Below are positions 16,675-27,199 of a DNA stretch of 64,000 nucleotides, one piece after another. Both the position numbers and the translations under genes were made by a program. Position 1 is the stretch's first letter. Each line of letters opens with the position of its first letter. Under the pieces are notes generated by a model, which saw only the letters and a list, made by a program, of their open reading frames with translations, ran no database searches and was not told the origin of the DNA. Source of the DNA: an uncultured Gammaproteobacteria bacterium (GTDB taxonomy: Bacteria > Pseudomonadota > Gammaproteobacteria > Steroidobacterales > XN24); assembly GCA_947259915.1 (NCBI GenBank), contig CAMYOC010000002.1, forward strand, positions 62,001 through 126,000. The letters are read 5' to 3'.

Positions 16675-18186
16675 ATGTCATCAAAACGCCCTGCTCCGCG
16701 CTCCGACCTCAAGCTGCTTCCGGCGGTGCTGGCCTATGTGATCGCCGCGTGGCTGGCGATCCGGCTGGTGCCCATGGCGGCGGAGGTGCTGGGCTGGCCA
16801 TCATGGACGGCCGGATTGCTGATAGGTTTTGCTCTGGTGGGACTGCCGCTAGTCCTGGTCCTCGTCTCGCTGCGGCGGCGTTCCAGGGGCGCCGCGGCCA
16901 CTGCCGACGAGCTGATCCCGTCTGTCGCCATCCTGCCGTTTCGGGATCAGAGCCCCGACAAGGATCTGGGCTATCTCGCCGAGGGACTGGCGGAGGAGCT
17001 ACAGATCGTATTCAGTCGCACCGACGGCATTCGTGTCGCATCGCGTGAGGCCTGTTTTGCCTACAAGGACAAAAAGGTCGAGATCGCCGATGTCGCCTCG
17101 CGACTGAGCGTCGCCAATGTGTTGACGGGCCGACTGCGACCCAAGGGCGACCAATTGAAGGTCAGCGCAAAGATGGTCGAGGCCGGTACCGGCTGGCGCC
17201 TCTGGTCCAACGACTATCGGCACGAAGCAAACGACATCTTTGAGGTCCTGGTCGAAATGGCCACCGAGCTGGCGACCGCTCTGGGCCTGGTTATCGATCC
17301 TGCGGAGCTACGCCGCTTGTCCAGCCTGCAGCCCGAGGCCTATGCGCTTTATCTGCGCGGTCGGCGCTATTACCTCCTCGGCGGACTGGACAATACGGCG
17401 CATGCGGTCGCGTTGTTCGCGCGCGCGACCGAAAGTGATCCCGCATTCGTCCGCGCCTGGATTGCGCTGGCCCGGGCCTATGCCATACAGGCCATCTACT
17501 TCGAGGGCAGCGAAGCCGAGCGCAGCGACGCGTACGAGGCCAGCGCGCGGGCTGTGGAACTGGCCCCGGAACGCGGTGAAAGCCACTCAGTGCGCGGCCT
17601 GGCGCACCTCGCCAGTGAGGAATACGAAGCCGCGGGCACAGAATTCGAACACGCCATTGCCCTGGATCCGTCGCTGTGGGAGGCCTATTACAACTACGCC
17701 CGCGCCGCCTACCATCAGGGGCGGATGCAGAAAGCGCTGGAGCTGTTTGAGACCGCCATCCGGGTGAATCCCGAGGACTATCAGAGCCCGACGCTGGCGG
17801 CGCCGGTCTACAAGCATCTGGGCGACAACACCGGTTTCGAAACGGCTGCCCGGGAGGGCGTACGGCGTGCCGAACGGCATCTGGAGGATTATCCGGAGAA
17901 CCAGCGCGCCTGGTATCTGGGCGCGGTGGCTCTGCTCTATCTGGGCAAGCTGGACCGGGCCATGGAATGGGCCGAGAAGTCCCTGGCCATCGATCCGTCG
18001 GACCCGACCATCCGCTACAACATGGGCTGTTTCTACGCCCTCGCCGGCAACGCCGACCGGGCCTTCGAATGCCTGAAAGGCTCGATCAGTTCACGCAGCT
18101 GGGTCGAACACGACCCGGACCTGGAGCCGATCCGCGACGATCCGCGTTACCAGCAGCTGCTCGAGAGTCTGGACACGCCTGCATAA
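16675..18186 (+). CDS. TolB-like/TPR membrane protein (paralogue 1)
   Basis: 503 aa from the ATG; a TTG 57 bp upstream is an alternative. Two N-terminal helices (roughly residues 15-35 and 42-65) anchor it in the inner membrane. Then comes a TolB-like N-terminal domain (SVAILPFRDQSPDKDLGYLA, EGLAEELQIVFS, LRPKGDQLKVSAKMVEA, LWSNDYRHEANDIFEV), followed by at least six TPR-like helical pairs up to residue 480. Such proteins are often annotated as adenylate-cyclase-associated but carry no cyclase domain. Probably a scaffold. It resembles the protein at 53825-55444 in both layout and the closing DPDLEPIRDDPRYQQLL motif. Confidence 0.8.
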   Translation: MSSKRPAPRSDLKLLPAVLAYVIAAWLAIRLVPMAAEVLGWPSWTAGLLIGFALVGLPLVLVLVSLRRRSRGAAATADELIPSVAILPFRDQSPDKDLGYLAEGLAEELQIVFSRTDGIRVASREACFAYKDKKVEIADVASRLSVANVLTGRLRPKGDQLKVSAKMVEAGTGWRLWSNDYRHEANDIFEVLVEMATELATALGLVIDPAELRRLSSLQPEAYALYLRGRRYYLLGGLDNTAHAVALFARATESDPAFVRAWIALARAYAIQAIYFEGSEAERSDAYEASARAVELAPERGESHSVRGLAHLASEEYEAAGTEFEHAIALDPSLWEAYYNYARAAYHQGRMQKALELFETAIRVNPEDYQSPTLAAPVYKHLGDNTGFETAAREGVRRAERHLEDYPENQRAWYLGAVALLYLGKLDRAMEWAEKSLAIDPSDPTIRYNMGCFYALAGNADRAFECLKGSISSRSWVEHDPDLEPIRDDPRYQQLLESLDTPA

Positions 18187-18495
18187 GTCTTGCAGCGGCG
18201 CTCCTGCCGCTCGCATGCAGTGACTGGACGATACTCACCGCGCCGCGGAAATCGCCGACCATTGCCAGTGCCCACGGGATCCTCGCGGATCACCACATTT
18301 GTTCGTCGCCAGCCATAAGCAACCATTTAACCGACTGATTATGTGATCCGGGTCACATTTTGATGCCGGCCCTGTGTGGGACCGGTGACAGTGCTTATCA
18401 ACGGCCTCTGTTGAAATACGATCCAACAGCATTCTCTCGCTGAGATCTCCGGCGCGAGCGGAGACCGGCGGGACGATTCTCAACAGGTAATTGGC
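18187..18495. other. Regulatory region upstream of the subtilase
   Basis: 309 bp without a convincing gene. It contains one perfect CRP-type palindrome (listed separately) and ends with an AGG-containing leader before the protease ATG. No intrinsic terminator for the preceding TPR gene is visible. Confidence 0.5.
18342..18357. promoter_or_regulatory. CRP/Clp-type binding site upstream of the subtilase
   Basis: TGTGA-TCCGGG-TCACA, a perfect match to the CRP half-sites TGTGA-N6-TCACA, centred about 146 bp before the protease ATG. It shares the inner CCGG with the second site at 27200-27215. Confidence 0.65.
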
Positions 18496-20331
18496 ATGAA
18501 CAGAAAATCCGGATTGTTCGGTTTGAGCGGCGCGGGCATCGCCGCGCTTGTGTTGGCCCTGGCGCTGGCTTCGCCGGAGCTTCCGGCCCCGAGCGACGAA
18601 TCCGAAAAGGATACATTTCTGGTCCAGGCAGAGAGTGCCGAGATGGCGGCTCGCCTGGTCACACAGAGCGGTGGTCAGGTCAGCGACTCGCTGCCCATCA
18701 TCCACGCGGTAGGCGCGAGCCTGACGCCGAGCCAGGTCGCGGAGTTGAGCGCGCATCGGGACATCCGCGGCGTTTACTCCAACCGCGAAGTCCGGATCAG
18801 TGCACGCAAAACGGACGCTACCCAGCCAGGCAAGGGCAAGAGCAAGACGACCGATTCCACCTCAACCACAGACACGACGACTGCCGATGACGACCTCGAT
18901 GCCAGTCTGACGGAACTCGTCGTCACCGACGAGACGACCGCCACCTTGAGCGCGGCTCAGGATTGGAAGATCCGCGACGCTGCTGCGGTGGATATCCATC
19001 ACAAGACGCTGGTCGGCGCAGATAGCCTGGCAGACGCCGGCATCGACGGTCGCGGCCTGACCGTCGCGATCCTGGATACCGGCGTCTGGTTCGATGCCGC
19101 GATAGTCCGGTCGCGTTTCTACGGGATAAAGGATTTCACTGGTGACTACACCAGCGGCGATCACAACGGTCATGGTACGCACCTCGCCGGCATTATCGCC
19201 AGCGACAGGATGAGCGCGAATGGCGTCTACGAAGGCATCGCTCCGGGCACCAATTTCCTTGCCGCACGGGCATTCGCCGAGGATGGCTGCGGCAGTTATC
19301 TCAGCGTGATCAGAGCACTCGACTGGATCGTTGCCAACCGCGAGCGGTTGAACATCCGCGTGCTCAACCTGTCATTCAGCGCGCCGCCACAATCCTATTA
19401 TTGGGACGACCCGCTCAATCAGGCGGTGATGGCCGCCTGGCAGGCCGGCATCACCGTGGTGGTCTCCGCCGGCAACGCCGGCCCGGATCCGATGACCATC
19501 GGCGTGCCCGGCAACGTGCCCTATGTGATCACCGTAGGCGCCATGACCGATAACTACACGCCTTATGATCTCAGCGACGACCGACTGGCTTCGTTCTCGG
19601 CAGCCGGCCCCACCTACGAAGGATTCGTCAAGCCGGAACTCATCGCCCCGGGCGGCCACATCACTGCGTGGATGCCCTGGGATGCGTACATACCGACGCA
19701 CCACCCGGACTCGATGCTCTCCACCGAAATGCACTTCGAAATGTCCGGCACCTCGCAGGCCGCAGCCGTCGTCAGCGGCATCGCCGCGCTGATCCTGCAA
19801 CAGGATCCCTCACTGACGCCGGATGAGGTCAAGTGCCGGCTGATGAGCACTGCGCGACCGGCCATTGATGCCGAAGGCGCGCTCGCCTACAGCGTGTTCC
19901 AGCAGGGCGCCGGGATGGTCAACGCCCTGGACGCGGTCTATGGCTCCGCCAGCGGTTGCGCGAACGTGGGTCTCGATATTGCCAAAGACCTGTCGGGCGA
20001 GCAGCACTATGGCGGCCCCGCCAACATGGATGAATCGGGTCGCTTCTATGTGATGGAAGTCGAAGAAACAAATGACTCTGAGCTTTACGATTCGGAAAAG
20101 GTAGGGACGCTAGACGGCGACGGCTATATCTGGAGCCGTGGCTATATCTGGGGTCAGGGCTTTGTCTGGAGCCAGGGCTATGTCTGGAGCCAGGGCTTTA
20201 TCTGGAGTCAGGGCTATATCTGGGGCCAGGGCTATGTCTGGAGTCAGTCGCAGACCTGGGACGAGCAGGCGATCTTTAGCGACAGCCTTGGTGAGGTCAT
20301 GTCCATCAACGGCTGGGTCGATCACGAATAG
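18496..20331 (+). CDS. Secreted subtilisin-like serine protease with C-terminal W-repeats
   Basis: 611 aa. Signal peptide (1-26), then an I9-like propeptide (TFLVQAESAEMAARLV to about residue 95), a Thr/Ser/Asp-rich linker, and an S8 catalytic domain with Asp194 (ILDTG), His226 (NGHGTH) and Ser420 (SGTSQA); AGNAG marks the oxyanion region. Near the C-terminus are seven tandem hexapeptides of the type GY(I/V)WSQ, then about 25 residues. Related W-rich repeats occur in other bacterial subtilases. A sensor kinase gene begins 33 bp downstream on the same strand, so the two are probably co-transcribed. The protein is expected in the periplasm or outside the cell. Confidence 0.92.
   Translation: MNRKSGLFGLSGAGIAALVLALALASPELPAPSDESEKDTFLVQAESAEMAARLVTQSGGQVSDSLPIIHAVGASLTPSQVAELSAHRDIRGVYSNREVRISARKTDATQPGKGKSKTTDSTSTTDTTTADDDLDASLTELVVTDETTATLSAAQDWKIRDAAAVDIHHKTLVGADSLADAGIDGRGLTVAILDTGVWFDAAIVRSRFYGIKDFTGDYTSGDHNGHGTHLAGIIASDRMSANGVYEGIAPGTNFLAARAFAEDGCGSYLSVIRALDWIVANRERLNIRVLNLSFSAPPQSYYWDDPLNQAVMAAWQAGITVVVSAGNAGPDPMTIGVPGNVPYVITVGAMTDNYTPYDLSDDRLASFSAAGPTYEGFVKPELIAPGGHITAWMPWDAYIPTHHPDSMLSTEMHFEMSGTSQAAAVVSGIAALILQQDPSLTPDEVKCRLMSTARPAIDAEGALAYSVFQQGAGMVNALDAVYGSASGCANVGLDIAKDLSGEQHYGGPANMDESGRFYVMEVEETNDSELYDSEKVGTLDGDGYIWSRGYIWGQGFVWSQGYVWSQGFIWSQGYIWGQGYVWSQSQTWDEQAIFSDSLGEVMSINGWVDHE
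20122..20247 (+). repeat. Seven 18-bp tandem repeats encoding GYxWSQ
   Basis: Seven consecutive 18-bp units (type GGCTATATCTGGAGCCAG) encode GYIWSR, GYIWGQ, GFVWSQ, GYVWSQ, GFIWSQ, GYIWGQ, GYVWSQ. Near-identity at DNA level suggests recent slippage or homogenisation. Each unit keeps Gly, an aromatic and Trp in fixed spacing. Confidence 0.95.
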
Positions 20332-20364
20332 CGACACCGCGCTGCCGGCGCAGGGAGAGACCGC

Positions 20365-23300
20365 ATGCCGCTTGCGGGACGTCGATATCTACTAGCCGCC
20401 GTGGCTCTGAGTTCTTTGCTGCTCGGGCCGCTGGCTCTGGCGTCCGCGAACTCGCCGCTGGTGCTGGAGCACGTGACTCAGGAGGACGGCCTGTCCCAGA
20501 GCACGGTCATGGATATCGTCCAGGACTCACAGGGATTTATCTGGCTGGCCACCGAGAGCGGCCTCAACCGCTACGACGGCTATGCGGTCCGCAGCTACAA
20601 CCGCGACCGCCACGACCCCACCGCCCTGCGCAGCGACTACATCTGGCAGATACTCGAGGATGGCAAGGGAGATCTGTGGCTGGCGACGGAAGGCGGCGGC
20701 GTGGCGCGCTGGAGCCGGAGATCGGACGCCTTCACCAGTTTTGTCCATGATCCCCAAGATCCTCACTCGATCGCCAGCGACAGCGTCAGAGCGCTGGCGG
20801 CCACGCCCGAAGGACGCATTTGGGTGGGTACGCGGGACGGGGGTCTCGGTCTGCTCGATCCGTCCACCGGCAGAGTCGAGCGTTACGGTGCGGACGCCAA
20901 CGATCCCGCGTCGCTCCAGGGCGGGTCGGTATTCTCCCTGCATGCAGACAGCCTCGGCCAGCTTTGGGTCGGTACGGACAAGGGTCTGAGCCAGCTGGAT
21001 ATCGCCAGTGGGCGATTCACCCATTACCGCCACGATCCGCTGGACCCCCATAGCCTCAGCGACGATCACGTCATCTCGGTTTTTGAAGACAGCGTGGGCT
21101 CGATCTGGGTCGGCACATTCACCGGCGGGCTCAACCGCCTGGACCGCAGCAGGAGCGGGTTCGAACGATTCCGCCATGATCCTGATCACGCTCGCAGCCT
21201 GAGTCACGATTACGTACGCGCCATCTTCGAGGACGACCGCGGCCGGCTGTGGATCGGGACCGAGGACGGGCTCAATCTGATGGACCGGCGCCGCGGCGAC
21301 TTTACCCGCTATCACAAGGATCGCGCGGATCCGCAGAGCCTGCGCGACGACTACATCATGGCCATCTACCAGGATCAGAGCGGGCTGCTCTGGTTCGGTA
21401 CTCGTGCCGGTGGTGTCAGCCGCTGGAACCCGGGCAGCTGGGCGCTGGGTCACTACCGCGAGGACTGGATCGCTGATGCCTACGTGACATCATTCGCCGA
21501 CGACGGCAAGGGCACCGTGTGGATCGGGACACTGGGGTCGGGTCTGGCCAGCCTGGACCTGACAGACCACGAAGTTGTGCCGTCCCCCGCATCGGCCATG
21601 CTGGCAGACCAGCGGGTCATGTCGCTGCTCAGGGATCAGAGCGGCCGACTCTGGATCGGCACGATGACCGGCGGCCTGACCATGTACGCCCCCGATAGCG
21701 GCGAGGCAACCACGTTCCGTGCCGATGGTGATGATGACGTCTCCCCCGGCGCCGACGGCATCATGGCTCTGTTCGAAGATCGTACCGGCAACATCTGGGT
21801 CGGCACATTTGGTGGCGGCGTCAGCATGTTCGACCCCCTGTCACGTACGTTCCGTCATTACCGGCACGACCCGGACGATCCCGCCAGTCTCGCCGGGCGG
21901 CGCGCCACCGATATCGTCGAAGACCTCAACGGCCTCATCTGGGTTGGCACCGATAGCGGTGGCTTGAGCATGATCGATCGCGCCGGCGATACGGTGCACT
22001 CGTTCCGGCACGACCCCGATGACCCCACCAGCCTCAGCTCGGACTCGATCTATGCCCTACATATCGACCAGGACGGCTCACTGTGGATCGGCACCGCGGG
22101 AGGCGGTCTCGACCGGCTGGTCGGCTCCGCTCTTGATGCGGACACGGTCCGCTTCGAGAATCTCTCGCGCAGAGATGGCCTCAGCAGCAACGTCATCTAT
22201 GGCGTGGAGTCGGATACCCAGGGCGATCTGTGGTTGAGCAGCAACTATGGCTTGATGCGTCTGGATCGCGCCAGCGGGGACATCAAGGTCCTGCATCGCA
22301 GCCATGGTCTGCAGGGCGAGGAATTCACCTTCGGCGCTCATCACCGTGGTATCGATGGGCGACTCTATTTCGCCGGGTCCAACGGCATCAACGCATTCTT
22401 CCCGCCCGCAATCTTGTCCAGCCGGCCGCCGCCACCCATCGTTCTTACCGGGATCGAGACCCTGAACCAGCCTGCCGGGACCGATCTGCCGTATCCGATA
22501 GTCGAGCGCCTGGCGCTCGACTATCGGGACAATGTCCTCAGCTTCGAGTTCGCCGCGTTGGACTTCGCGGCGCCTGAAGAAAATGCGTATGCCTACCGTC
22601 TCGATGGTTTTGATCTGGACTGGGTCGATGCGGGCAACGCGCGTCGTGCGACCTACACCAACCTGGACGCGGGCGACTATGTATTCCGGGTCAAGGCTGC
22701 CAACAGCGACGGCAGATGGAACGACCTGGGCCTGACAGTGCCCGTGAGCGTGGCCCCGGCGCCATGGGAGACCCCATGGGCGCACGCATTGTATGTGCTG
22801 CTCGCGGCTCTTTGCCTGTTCGCCGCCTTTGAGTGGCATCGCCGGTGGCTCGCGCATAAGAACGAATACGCCGCTCGCCTGGAGCAGCAAGTGCACCTGC
22901 GGACCGCCGAGCTGGAGGAGCGCAACCAGGAGTTGAGCGAGGTCAGTCGGGCCAAGAGCGACTTCCTGGCACGCATGAGTCACGAGATCCGTACGCCGAT
23001 GAACGGCGTGCTCGGAATGACCGAACTCCTGCAGTGCACGCCGCTGAATCCAAGACAAAACCGCTTTGCCAACACGATTCAGCAATCCGCACGATCTCTG
23101 TTGCAGATCATCAACGATATCCTGGACTTCTCCAAGATCGAGGCAGGCAAATTGACGCTGGAATCGGTGGAGTTCGATTTTAACGAAATGATCGAGGACA
23201 CCGTGGATCTGCTGGCCAGCCAGGCCAACAAAAAGGGTATTGCACTGATCGGCTCTACACCGCCCGAGCTGGACGGCTGCGTCCTGGGTGATCCGCTGCG

Positions 23301-24516
23301 CCTGAGGCAGGTGCTGACCAACCTGGTCGGCAATGCGATCAAGTTCACCGATCAGGGCGAAGTAATCGTCAGAGCAAGTCTGATGTCCGAGGACGACGAT
23401 CGCGTAGCGGTCAAAGTCGAGGTCGAAGACACCGGTCTCGGCATCAAGAACAAGGTCCTGGAGAGCATCTTCGACGCGTTCTCTCAGGCCGACGAATCGA
23501 TGACCCGGCGCTCTGACGGCACCGGCCTTGGACTCTCTATCTGCAAGCAGCTGGTGGAGCTGATGGACGGGGACATGGGCGTCGAGAGCACGCCGGGCGT
23601 CGGCTCCAAATTCTGGTTTACGGTGCCTTTGAGACGCTCGGAAAAGGCGTGCAACACGCAGTCAACCCAGGATGATCTGGCAGGCCTGAGTTTGCTCGCA
23701 TTGGTCGATCACGAACCGACCCGGGATGCGCTCGAGCGGATGTTCGGCGCCTGGGGCGTGTCTTCGACTGTCGTCACGAACAGCGATGAACTGTTGAGCC
23801 GCTTGCGCACGCCCATGGCTGAGGGGCGCCGCTGGGACGCCGTCATACTGGATGCGGGCGATACGCTGATTGATACCCTCGAACGTTTGGGAGAACATCG
23901 CTCCACGCCGGGCGCCTGGATGCCAAGAGTCATCGCCCTGACCAGACAGGACGACGCGATGGCCGGGCAGATATCCCACAGTATCGACGCCTGGGTATGC
24001 AAGCCGATCAGACAATCACATTTGCGCCGGGCGCTCGTTCAACCGAGGGATAACGGCATACCGTCGGTGGTCGCTTGCCGCGACCCCGTCGCCGGATCCT
24101 TGACCGGCCGCGTCCTTCTGGTCGAAGACAATACGGTCAATCAGCTGGTGGCCCAGGGCATGTTGCACAATCTCGGCTGCGAGGTCGCGACAGCCGACGA
24201 CGGCCAGATCGCGATGGACAAACTGTCGGCGGAGGAATTCGATCTGGTGCTGATGGACTGCCAGATGCCGGTGCTGGACGGATTCAGCGCCACCCGGATG
24301 ATCCGCGATCGGGGGCAGGACATCCCCATCATCGCACTCACCGCCAACGCCGTGGCCGGCGACCGCGAGCGCTGTCTGGCGGTCGGCATGGATGATTACC
24401 TGGGCAAGCCGTTCACGCTGGATTCGCTGCGCCAGGTGCTCATACGATGGTTACCGGCACATCCTGAAGCCGGCGCCGAGCAGGAGCGGCCCGAGTCCAT
24501 CGCGAGACGGGCTTAG
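20365..24516 (+). CDS. Hybrid sensor histidine kinase with periplasmic two-component propeller
   Basis: 1383 aa. Signal anchor (about 8-28), then a periplasmic double beta-propeller of more than ten Reg_prop blades with repeated W-(I/L/V)-G-T and S-D-x-(I/V), a Y_Y_Y domain ([29 protein letters not shown], about 735-800), one membrane helix near 815-832, coiled coil, HisKA with phospho-acceptor His873 ([11 protein letters not shown]), HATPase with N, G1 and G2 boxes, a poorly conserved receiver, and a C-terminal receiver with Asp1298 (VLMDCQMP). There is no Hpt or DNA-binding domain, so an external phosphotransfer partner is needed. HTCS-like sensors of this build detect oligosaccharides or other extracellular degradation products; coupling to the protease gene suggests a peptide-related signal. 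Confidence 0.93.
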   Translation: MPLAGRRYLLAAVALSSLLLGPLALASANSPLVLEHVTQEDGLSQSTVMDIVQDSQGFIWLATESGLNRYDGYAVRSYNRDRHDPTALRSDYIWQILEDGKGDLWLATEGGGVARWSRRSDAFTSFVHDPQDPHSIASDSVRALAATPEGRIWVGTRDGGLGLLDPSTGRVERYGADANDPASLQGGSVFSLHADSLGQLWVGTDKGLSQLDIASGRFTHYRHDPLDPHSLSDDHVISVFEDSVGSIWVGTFTGGLNRLDRSRSGFERFRHDPDHARSLSHDYVRAIFEDDRGRLWIGTEDGLNLMDRRRGDFTRYHKDRADPQSLRDDYIMAIYQDQSGLLWFGTRAGGVSRWNPGSWALGHYREDWIADAYVTSFADDGKGTVWIGTLGSGLASLDLTDHEVVPSPASAMLADQRVMSLLRDQSGRLWIGTMTGGLTMYAPDSGEATTFRADGDDDVSPGADGIMALFEDRTGNIWVGTFGGGVSMFDPLSRTFRHYRHDPDDPASLAGRRATDIVEDLNGLIWVGTDSGGLSMIDRAGDTVHSFRHDPDDPTSLSSDSIYALHIDQDGSLWIGTAGGGLDRLVGSALDADTVRFENLSRRDGLSSNVIYGVESDTQGDLWLSSNYGLMRLDRASGDIKVLHRSHGLQGEEFTFGAHHRGIDGRLYFAGSNGINAFFPPAILSSRPPPPIVLTGIETLNQPAGTDLPYPIVERLALDYRDNVLSFEFAALDFAAPEENAYAYRLDGFDLDWVDAGNARRATYTNLDAGDYVFRVKAANSDGRWNDLGLTVPVSVAPAPWETPWAHALYVLLAALCLFAAFEWHRRWLAHKNEYAARLEQQVHLRTAELEERNQELSEVSRAKSDFLARMSHEIRTPMNGVLGMTELLQCTPLNPRQNRFANTIQQSARSLLQIINDILDFSKIEAGKLTLESVEFDFNEMIEDTVDLLASQANKKGIALIGSTPPELDGCVLGDPLRLRQVLTNLVGNAIKFTDQGEVIVRASLMSEDDDRVAVKVEVEDTGLGIKNKVLESIFDAFSQADESMTRRSDGTGLGLSICKQLVELMDGDMGVESTPGVGSKFWFTVPLRRSEKACNTQSTQDDLAGLSLLALVDHEPTRDALERMFGAWGVSSTVVTNSDELLSRLRTPMAEGRRWDAVILDAGDTLIDTLERLGEHRSTPGAWMPRVIALTRQDDAMAGQISHSIDAWVCKPIRQSHLRRALVQPRDNGIPSVVACRDPVAGSLTGRVLLVEDNTVNQLVAQGMLHNLGCEVATADDGQIAMDKLSAEEFDLVLMDCQMPVLDGFSATRMIRDRGQDIPIIALTANAVAGDRERCLAVGMDDYLGKPFTLDSLRQVLIRWLPAHPEAGAEQERPESIARRA

Positions 24517-24541
24517 AGCGTCAGGCGCAGCGGACCGCGGC

Positions 24542-25897
24542 TCAAGGCGCCGCCGGCAACAAGGAGAATTGCAGCCGGTTGTTCAGCGCCGCAATCTCGT
24601 TCCATTCACCGGCGGTACGCAGGTTGGCGGGGAACGGATAGCGACGCACCGAGTCGATACGGCTGTGCGCCACGACCTCGACCTCGATACCGGATTGGTT
24701 GACCAGCGGCGAGCTGGCGAGGAAATTGGCGAAGCTTACCGACTGTCGTTCACCCAGCGCCACCGAGTTGTCGAGCGGGTGGCCCAGCACGGTGCAGGCT
24801 TCCAGCGGCAGGTCCGGGTCGGCGAGTTTAAATCCGCCCGCCTCGTCGCCGACCAGACAAAATTCTCCGAGGTGGGCGTCCAGGCGCACCGTGCCTTCAA
24901 AACCGATGGCTGCGAGCCGCGCCAGCAGTTCCTGCAGGGTCTCCAGACGCGCGTCGTCCATCGCCACTTCATCCAGCGGGAAGAAATTGCGCTGGTTGAC
25001 CGCCCACTCAAGCACGTTGATCAGCTCCAGATACCGCGTGTCGGCTTCGTTGCGCTCCAGGGCGAGGCCGGACAGGAGATCGGATTGCTGGCTCTCAGCC
25101 GCCATCCGCGCCTGATCCACGGCGACCGTCAGCCTGGCGCTTGCGGCCAGGGCTTCGTCGCGCTCGGTCGTGGCCTGACGGAACAGCGCAAAAAAGATCA
25201 GCGCCGGCAGCAGTGCAAAAACAAGCAACAGCCACGGACCCGGTCGCCAGGCGCGGGTGGCCTCGGCCCGGGCCTCTGATAACTGCCGTTCCGCTTCCTG
25301 TTTGTCAAAGATCTCCTCGGCGACCCGCTTGGCGAACTCGCGCTGGCTGCTGAGGATGTCGGAGCGCAGCTCGACGTGCTGATCCTGCAGGATCCGGGTC
25401 ACCAGGGCCTGGACCGCGATGCCCTGCACATGCTCCGCGTGCTCGGCATCGACCTCTGCGCCCTCAGCGACAACTGCCGGAACCTCCAGGCCCGGACTCG
25501 GCGGCCGCTTCCTGGCGCGCTTGTCGGTGACCAGACCCAGATTCAGCAGGACCTCGAACAATTCAGCCGGTCTGACCTGTTTGGGCAGCACACCGACGGC
25601 CCCCAGAGCGCGGGCCTGGCCTACATAGACCTCGCCCTCCTTGGCGGTGTACATCATCACCGGGATCATCGCGGTCCGCGGATTCTTCTTGATCGCCGTG
25701 ACCGCCTCCAGACCATCCATCCCGGGCATGGTGTGGTCCATGAAGACCACGTCCACCGGCTGGCGCTTGAGCAATTCCAGCGCATCTTCGGCACTGGCGG
25801 CTGACTCAACGATCAGGTTGTGCTTCTCCAGCAGCGAGCCGAGCACACGCCGGGCAGATTTCGAGTCATCGACGACCAGGGCACGCTTAAAGCTCAT
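24542..25897 (-). CDS. Membrane-tethered receiver-domain protein
   Basis: 451 aa. Residues 4-120 form a canonical receiver: Asp10/Asp11, phospho-acceptor Asp54 (VFMDHTMPG), Thr84 and Lys106. A linker and coiled coil lead to one membrane helix (221-239, PWLLLVFALLPALIFFALF), a second coiled coil (about 240-290) and a C-terminal domain of about 150 aa (GFEGTVRLDAHLGEFCLVG..., HPLDNSVALGERQSVSFANF) predicted on the other side of the membrane; its layout, ending in an SRIDSVRRYPF stretch, vaguely recalls peptidoglycan-binding OmpA folds. A receiver wired through the membrane to an outside domain is unusual. Convergent with the hybrid kinase, 25 bp between stops, so the pair may work together. Confidence 0.8.
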   Translation of the reverse strand: MSFKRALVVDDSKSARRVLGSLLEKHNLIVESAASAEDALELLKRQPVDVVFMDHTMPGMDGLEAVTAIKKNPRTAMIPVMMYTAKEGEVYVGQARALGAVGVLPKQVRPAELFEVLLNLGLVTDKRARKRPPSPGLEVPAVVAEGAEVDAEHAEHVQGIAVQALVTRILQDQHVELRSDILSSQREFAKRVAEEIFDKQEAERQLSEARAEATRAWRPGPWLLLVFALLPALIFFALFRQATTERDEALAASARLTVAVDQARMAAESQQSDLLSGLALERNEADTRYLELINVLEWAVNQRNFFPLDEVAMDDARLETLQELLARLAAIGFEGTVRLDAHLGEFCLVGDEAGGFKLADPDLPLEACTVLGHPLDNSVALGERQSVSFANFLASSPLVNQSGIEVEVVAHSRIDSVRRYPFPANLRTAGEWNEIAALNNRLQFSLLPAAP

Positions 25898-26031
25898 GCT
25901 CTCCCCTCGGCAAACGCCACAGACGGCCGGCCTGGATAGCTGACCCGGCCGGCATCGCGCGGCTCGCGCGGATTCACATTGATCTTAGCTCAGGACAGGC
26001 ATCGGCAGCACCCGCCAAGCGCCGTGGTCAG

Positions 26032-26073
26032 AAAAAAACAGGCCGCGGCGGGCAGATGCCACGCCGCGGCCTG
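26032..26073 (-). terminator. Intrinsic terminator of the Gly-run lipoprotein gene
   Basis: Perfect 12-bp stem CAGGCCGCGGCG/CGCCGCGGCCTG with an 11-nt loop, followed on the minus strand by seven T (plus-strand A7 at 26032-26038). It lies 44 bp past the stop at 26117. Confidence 0.92.
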
Positions 26074-26116
26074 TTGTCAGTCGGATTCGCGGCCACCGCT
26101 CCGGCCGCGCCCCGGA

Positions 26117-27094
26117 TCAGCCTTCCAGCTCGACCCAGGTCACGATGACCGTCTCGTCGATGCTGCCGTTGCCGTCATAGTCCATCTCCAGCTGGACCTG
26201 ATTGGCGGACAACACGGTCGCGGTGATGTTGGCGCCCATCTCGCCCTCGATATAGAGCACGCCGCTGTCCGGATCAGACTCGCCGAAGCCGGTGAATGGC
26301 TCCTCGACCCGGTAGGTGACGCTGCCGTGCGTGGGCACGCTTATACGGCCACTGGACTCGAAGGTGAACGCCGGCGGCTGCGAACTCTCGTCCGCGGTCG
26401 CCGTGGTCGTGAAGTTCGACAATACCAATGTTTCCACGCCATCGGTCACCGACAGCGAACCGCTGGACATGGTGAAGGTCGAGAGCGGGTAGTTACGCGT
26501 ATCGATCAACACCGACAACCCGCCCTGGACCGTGGTGATTTCGCCGTTCTCGGTCACCGAAAAACCCTGGAAGCCCATGGTGACACCGATGGCGACAAAG
26601 CCGGACAGGAGATCACCGTCAAACGTGTCCACATCCAGGGTCAGCACGCCGTTGACGACCTCGCCCTCACCGTCATCACAGATGGTAAAACGCGCGGTTA
26701 TAGTATCGCCGGGCGTCAAGGTGTCCTGGCTGGACAGGTTTCCCGAGACCGAGACATTGCCGCCCATCGCACAGGGCGACACCTCGGGACCAAACGGCGC
26801 CGAGAGGATGATGTTGACGCCTTTGTTGGCGGCCGTCGCCGAGGCTTTTGACATCGCCGGGCCGGCGCCGCTGTCGGCGCCGATCAGACCGGAACCACCA
26901 AAGGCGCCGAGTTCACCTGTGTCGAGCACACCGGTGACCACATCGCCGGCGATCTCGACTGCGTTCTGCGAGCTGATGGTGGCATCAGGCGCGATTACCA
27001 CCGGCGGATTGCTGCCGCCGCCACCACCGCCGCCACACGCGGCCACGAGAGACAGACCCGCGCCGAGCACGAGTGTTTTGATCAACATCTTCAT
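26117..27094 (-). CDS. Lipoprotein with poly-Gly spacer, function unknown
   Basis: 325 aa. Signal peptide with lipobox LVAAC at about residue 20, followed by seven glycines and SNPP, the same style of spacer as the DUF5666 lipoprotein. The mature part is Gly/Ser/Thr-rich and beta-rich (many VSVSGN, TFTMSSGS, ITATVLSANQVQ segments) with two further cysteines, and ends in DYDGNGSIDETV, a Ca2+-loop-like or calx/dockerin-like stretch. No family recognised. It has its own terminator and a CRP-type site about 106 bp upstream of the start. Confidence 0.7.
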   Translation of the reverse strand: MKMLIKTLVLGAGLSLVAACGGGGGGGSNPPVVIAPDATISSQNAVEIAGDVVTGVLDTGELGAFGGSGLIGADSGAGPAMSKASATAANKGVNIILSAPFGPEVSPCAMGGNVSVSGNLSSQDTLTPGDTITARFTICDDGEGEVVNGVLTLDVDTFDGDLLSGFVAIGVTMGFQGFSVTENGEITTVQGGLSVLIDTRNYPLSTFTMSSGSLSVTDGVETLVLSNFTTTATADESSQPPAFTFESSGRISVPTHGSVTYRVEEPFTGFGESDPDSGVLYIEGEMGANITATVLSANQVQLEMDYDGNGSIDETVIVTWVELEG

Positions 27095-27199
27095 GGGGAT
27101 TTCCTCCGCGGGCGGTGCGCCAGGGGCGCGGGGGGGAGTGAGCCGCCCGTCTGTTCAAGAAATTCAGGCTCAAGTCTAGGCAGGGAACCCAGCGCAGGA

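Noticed and set aside
24516-24541. Hybrid kinase plus receiver gene as a single operon
   Set aside because: The genes are convergent, so they cannot be co-transcribed; only functional pairing remains possible.
26531-27179. 215-codon plus-strand frame with SPPPPPPP
   Set aside because: Antisense to the lipoprotein; the Pro run is the complement of the Gly run.
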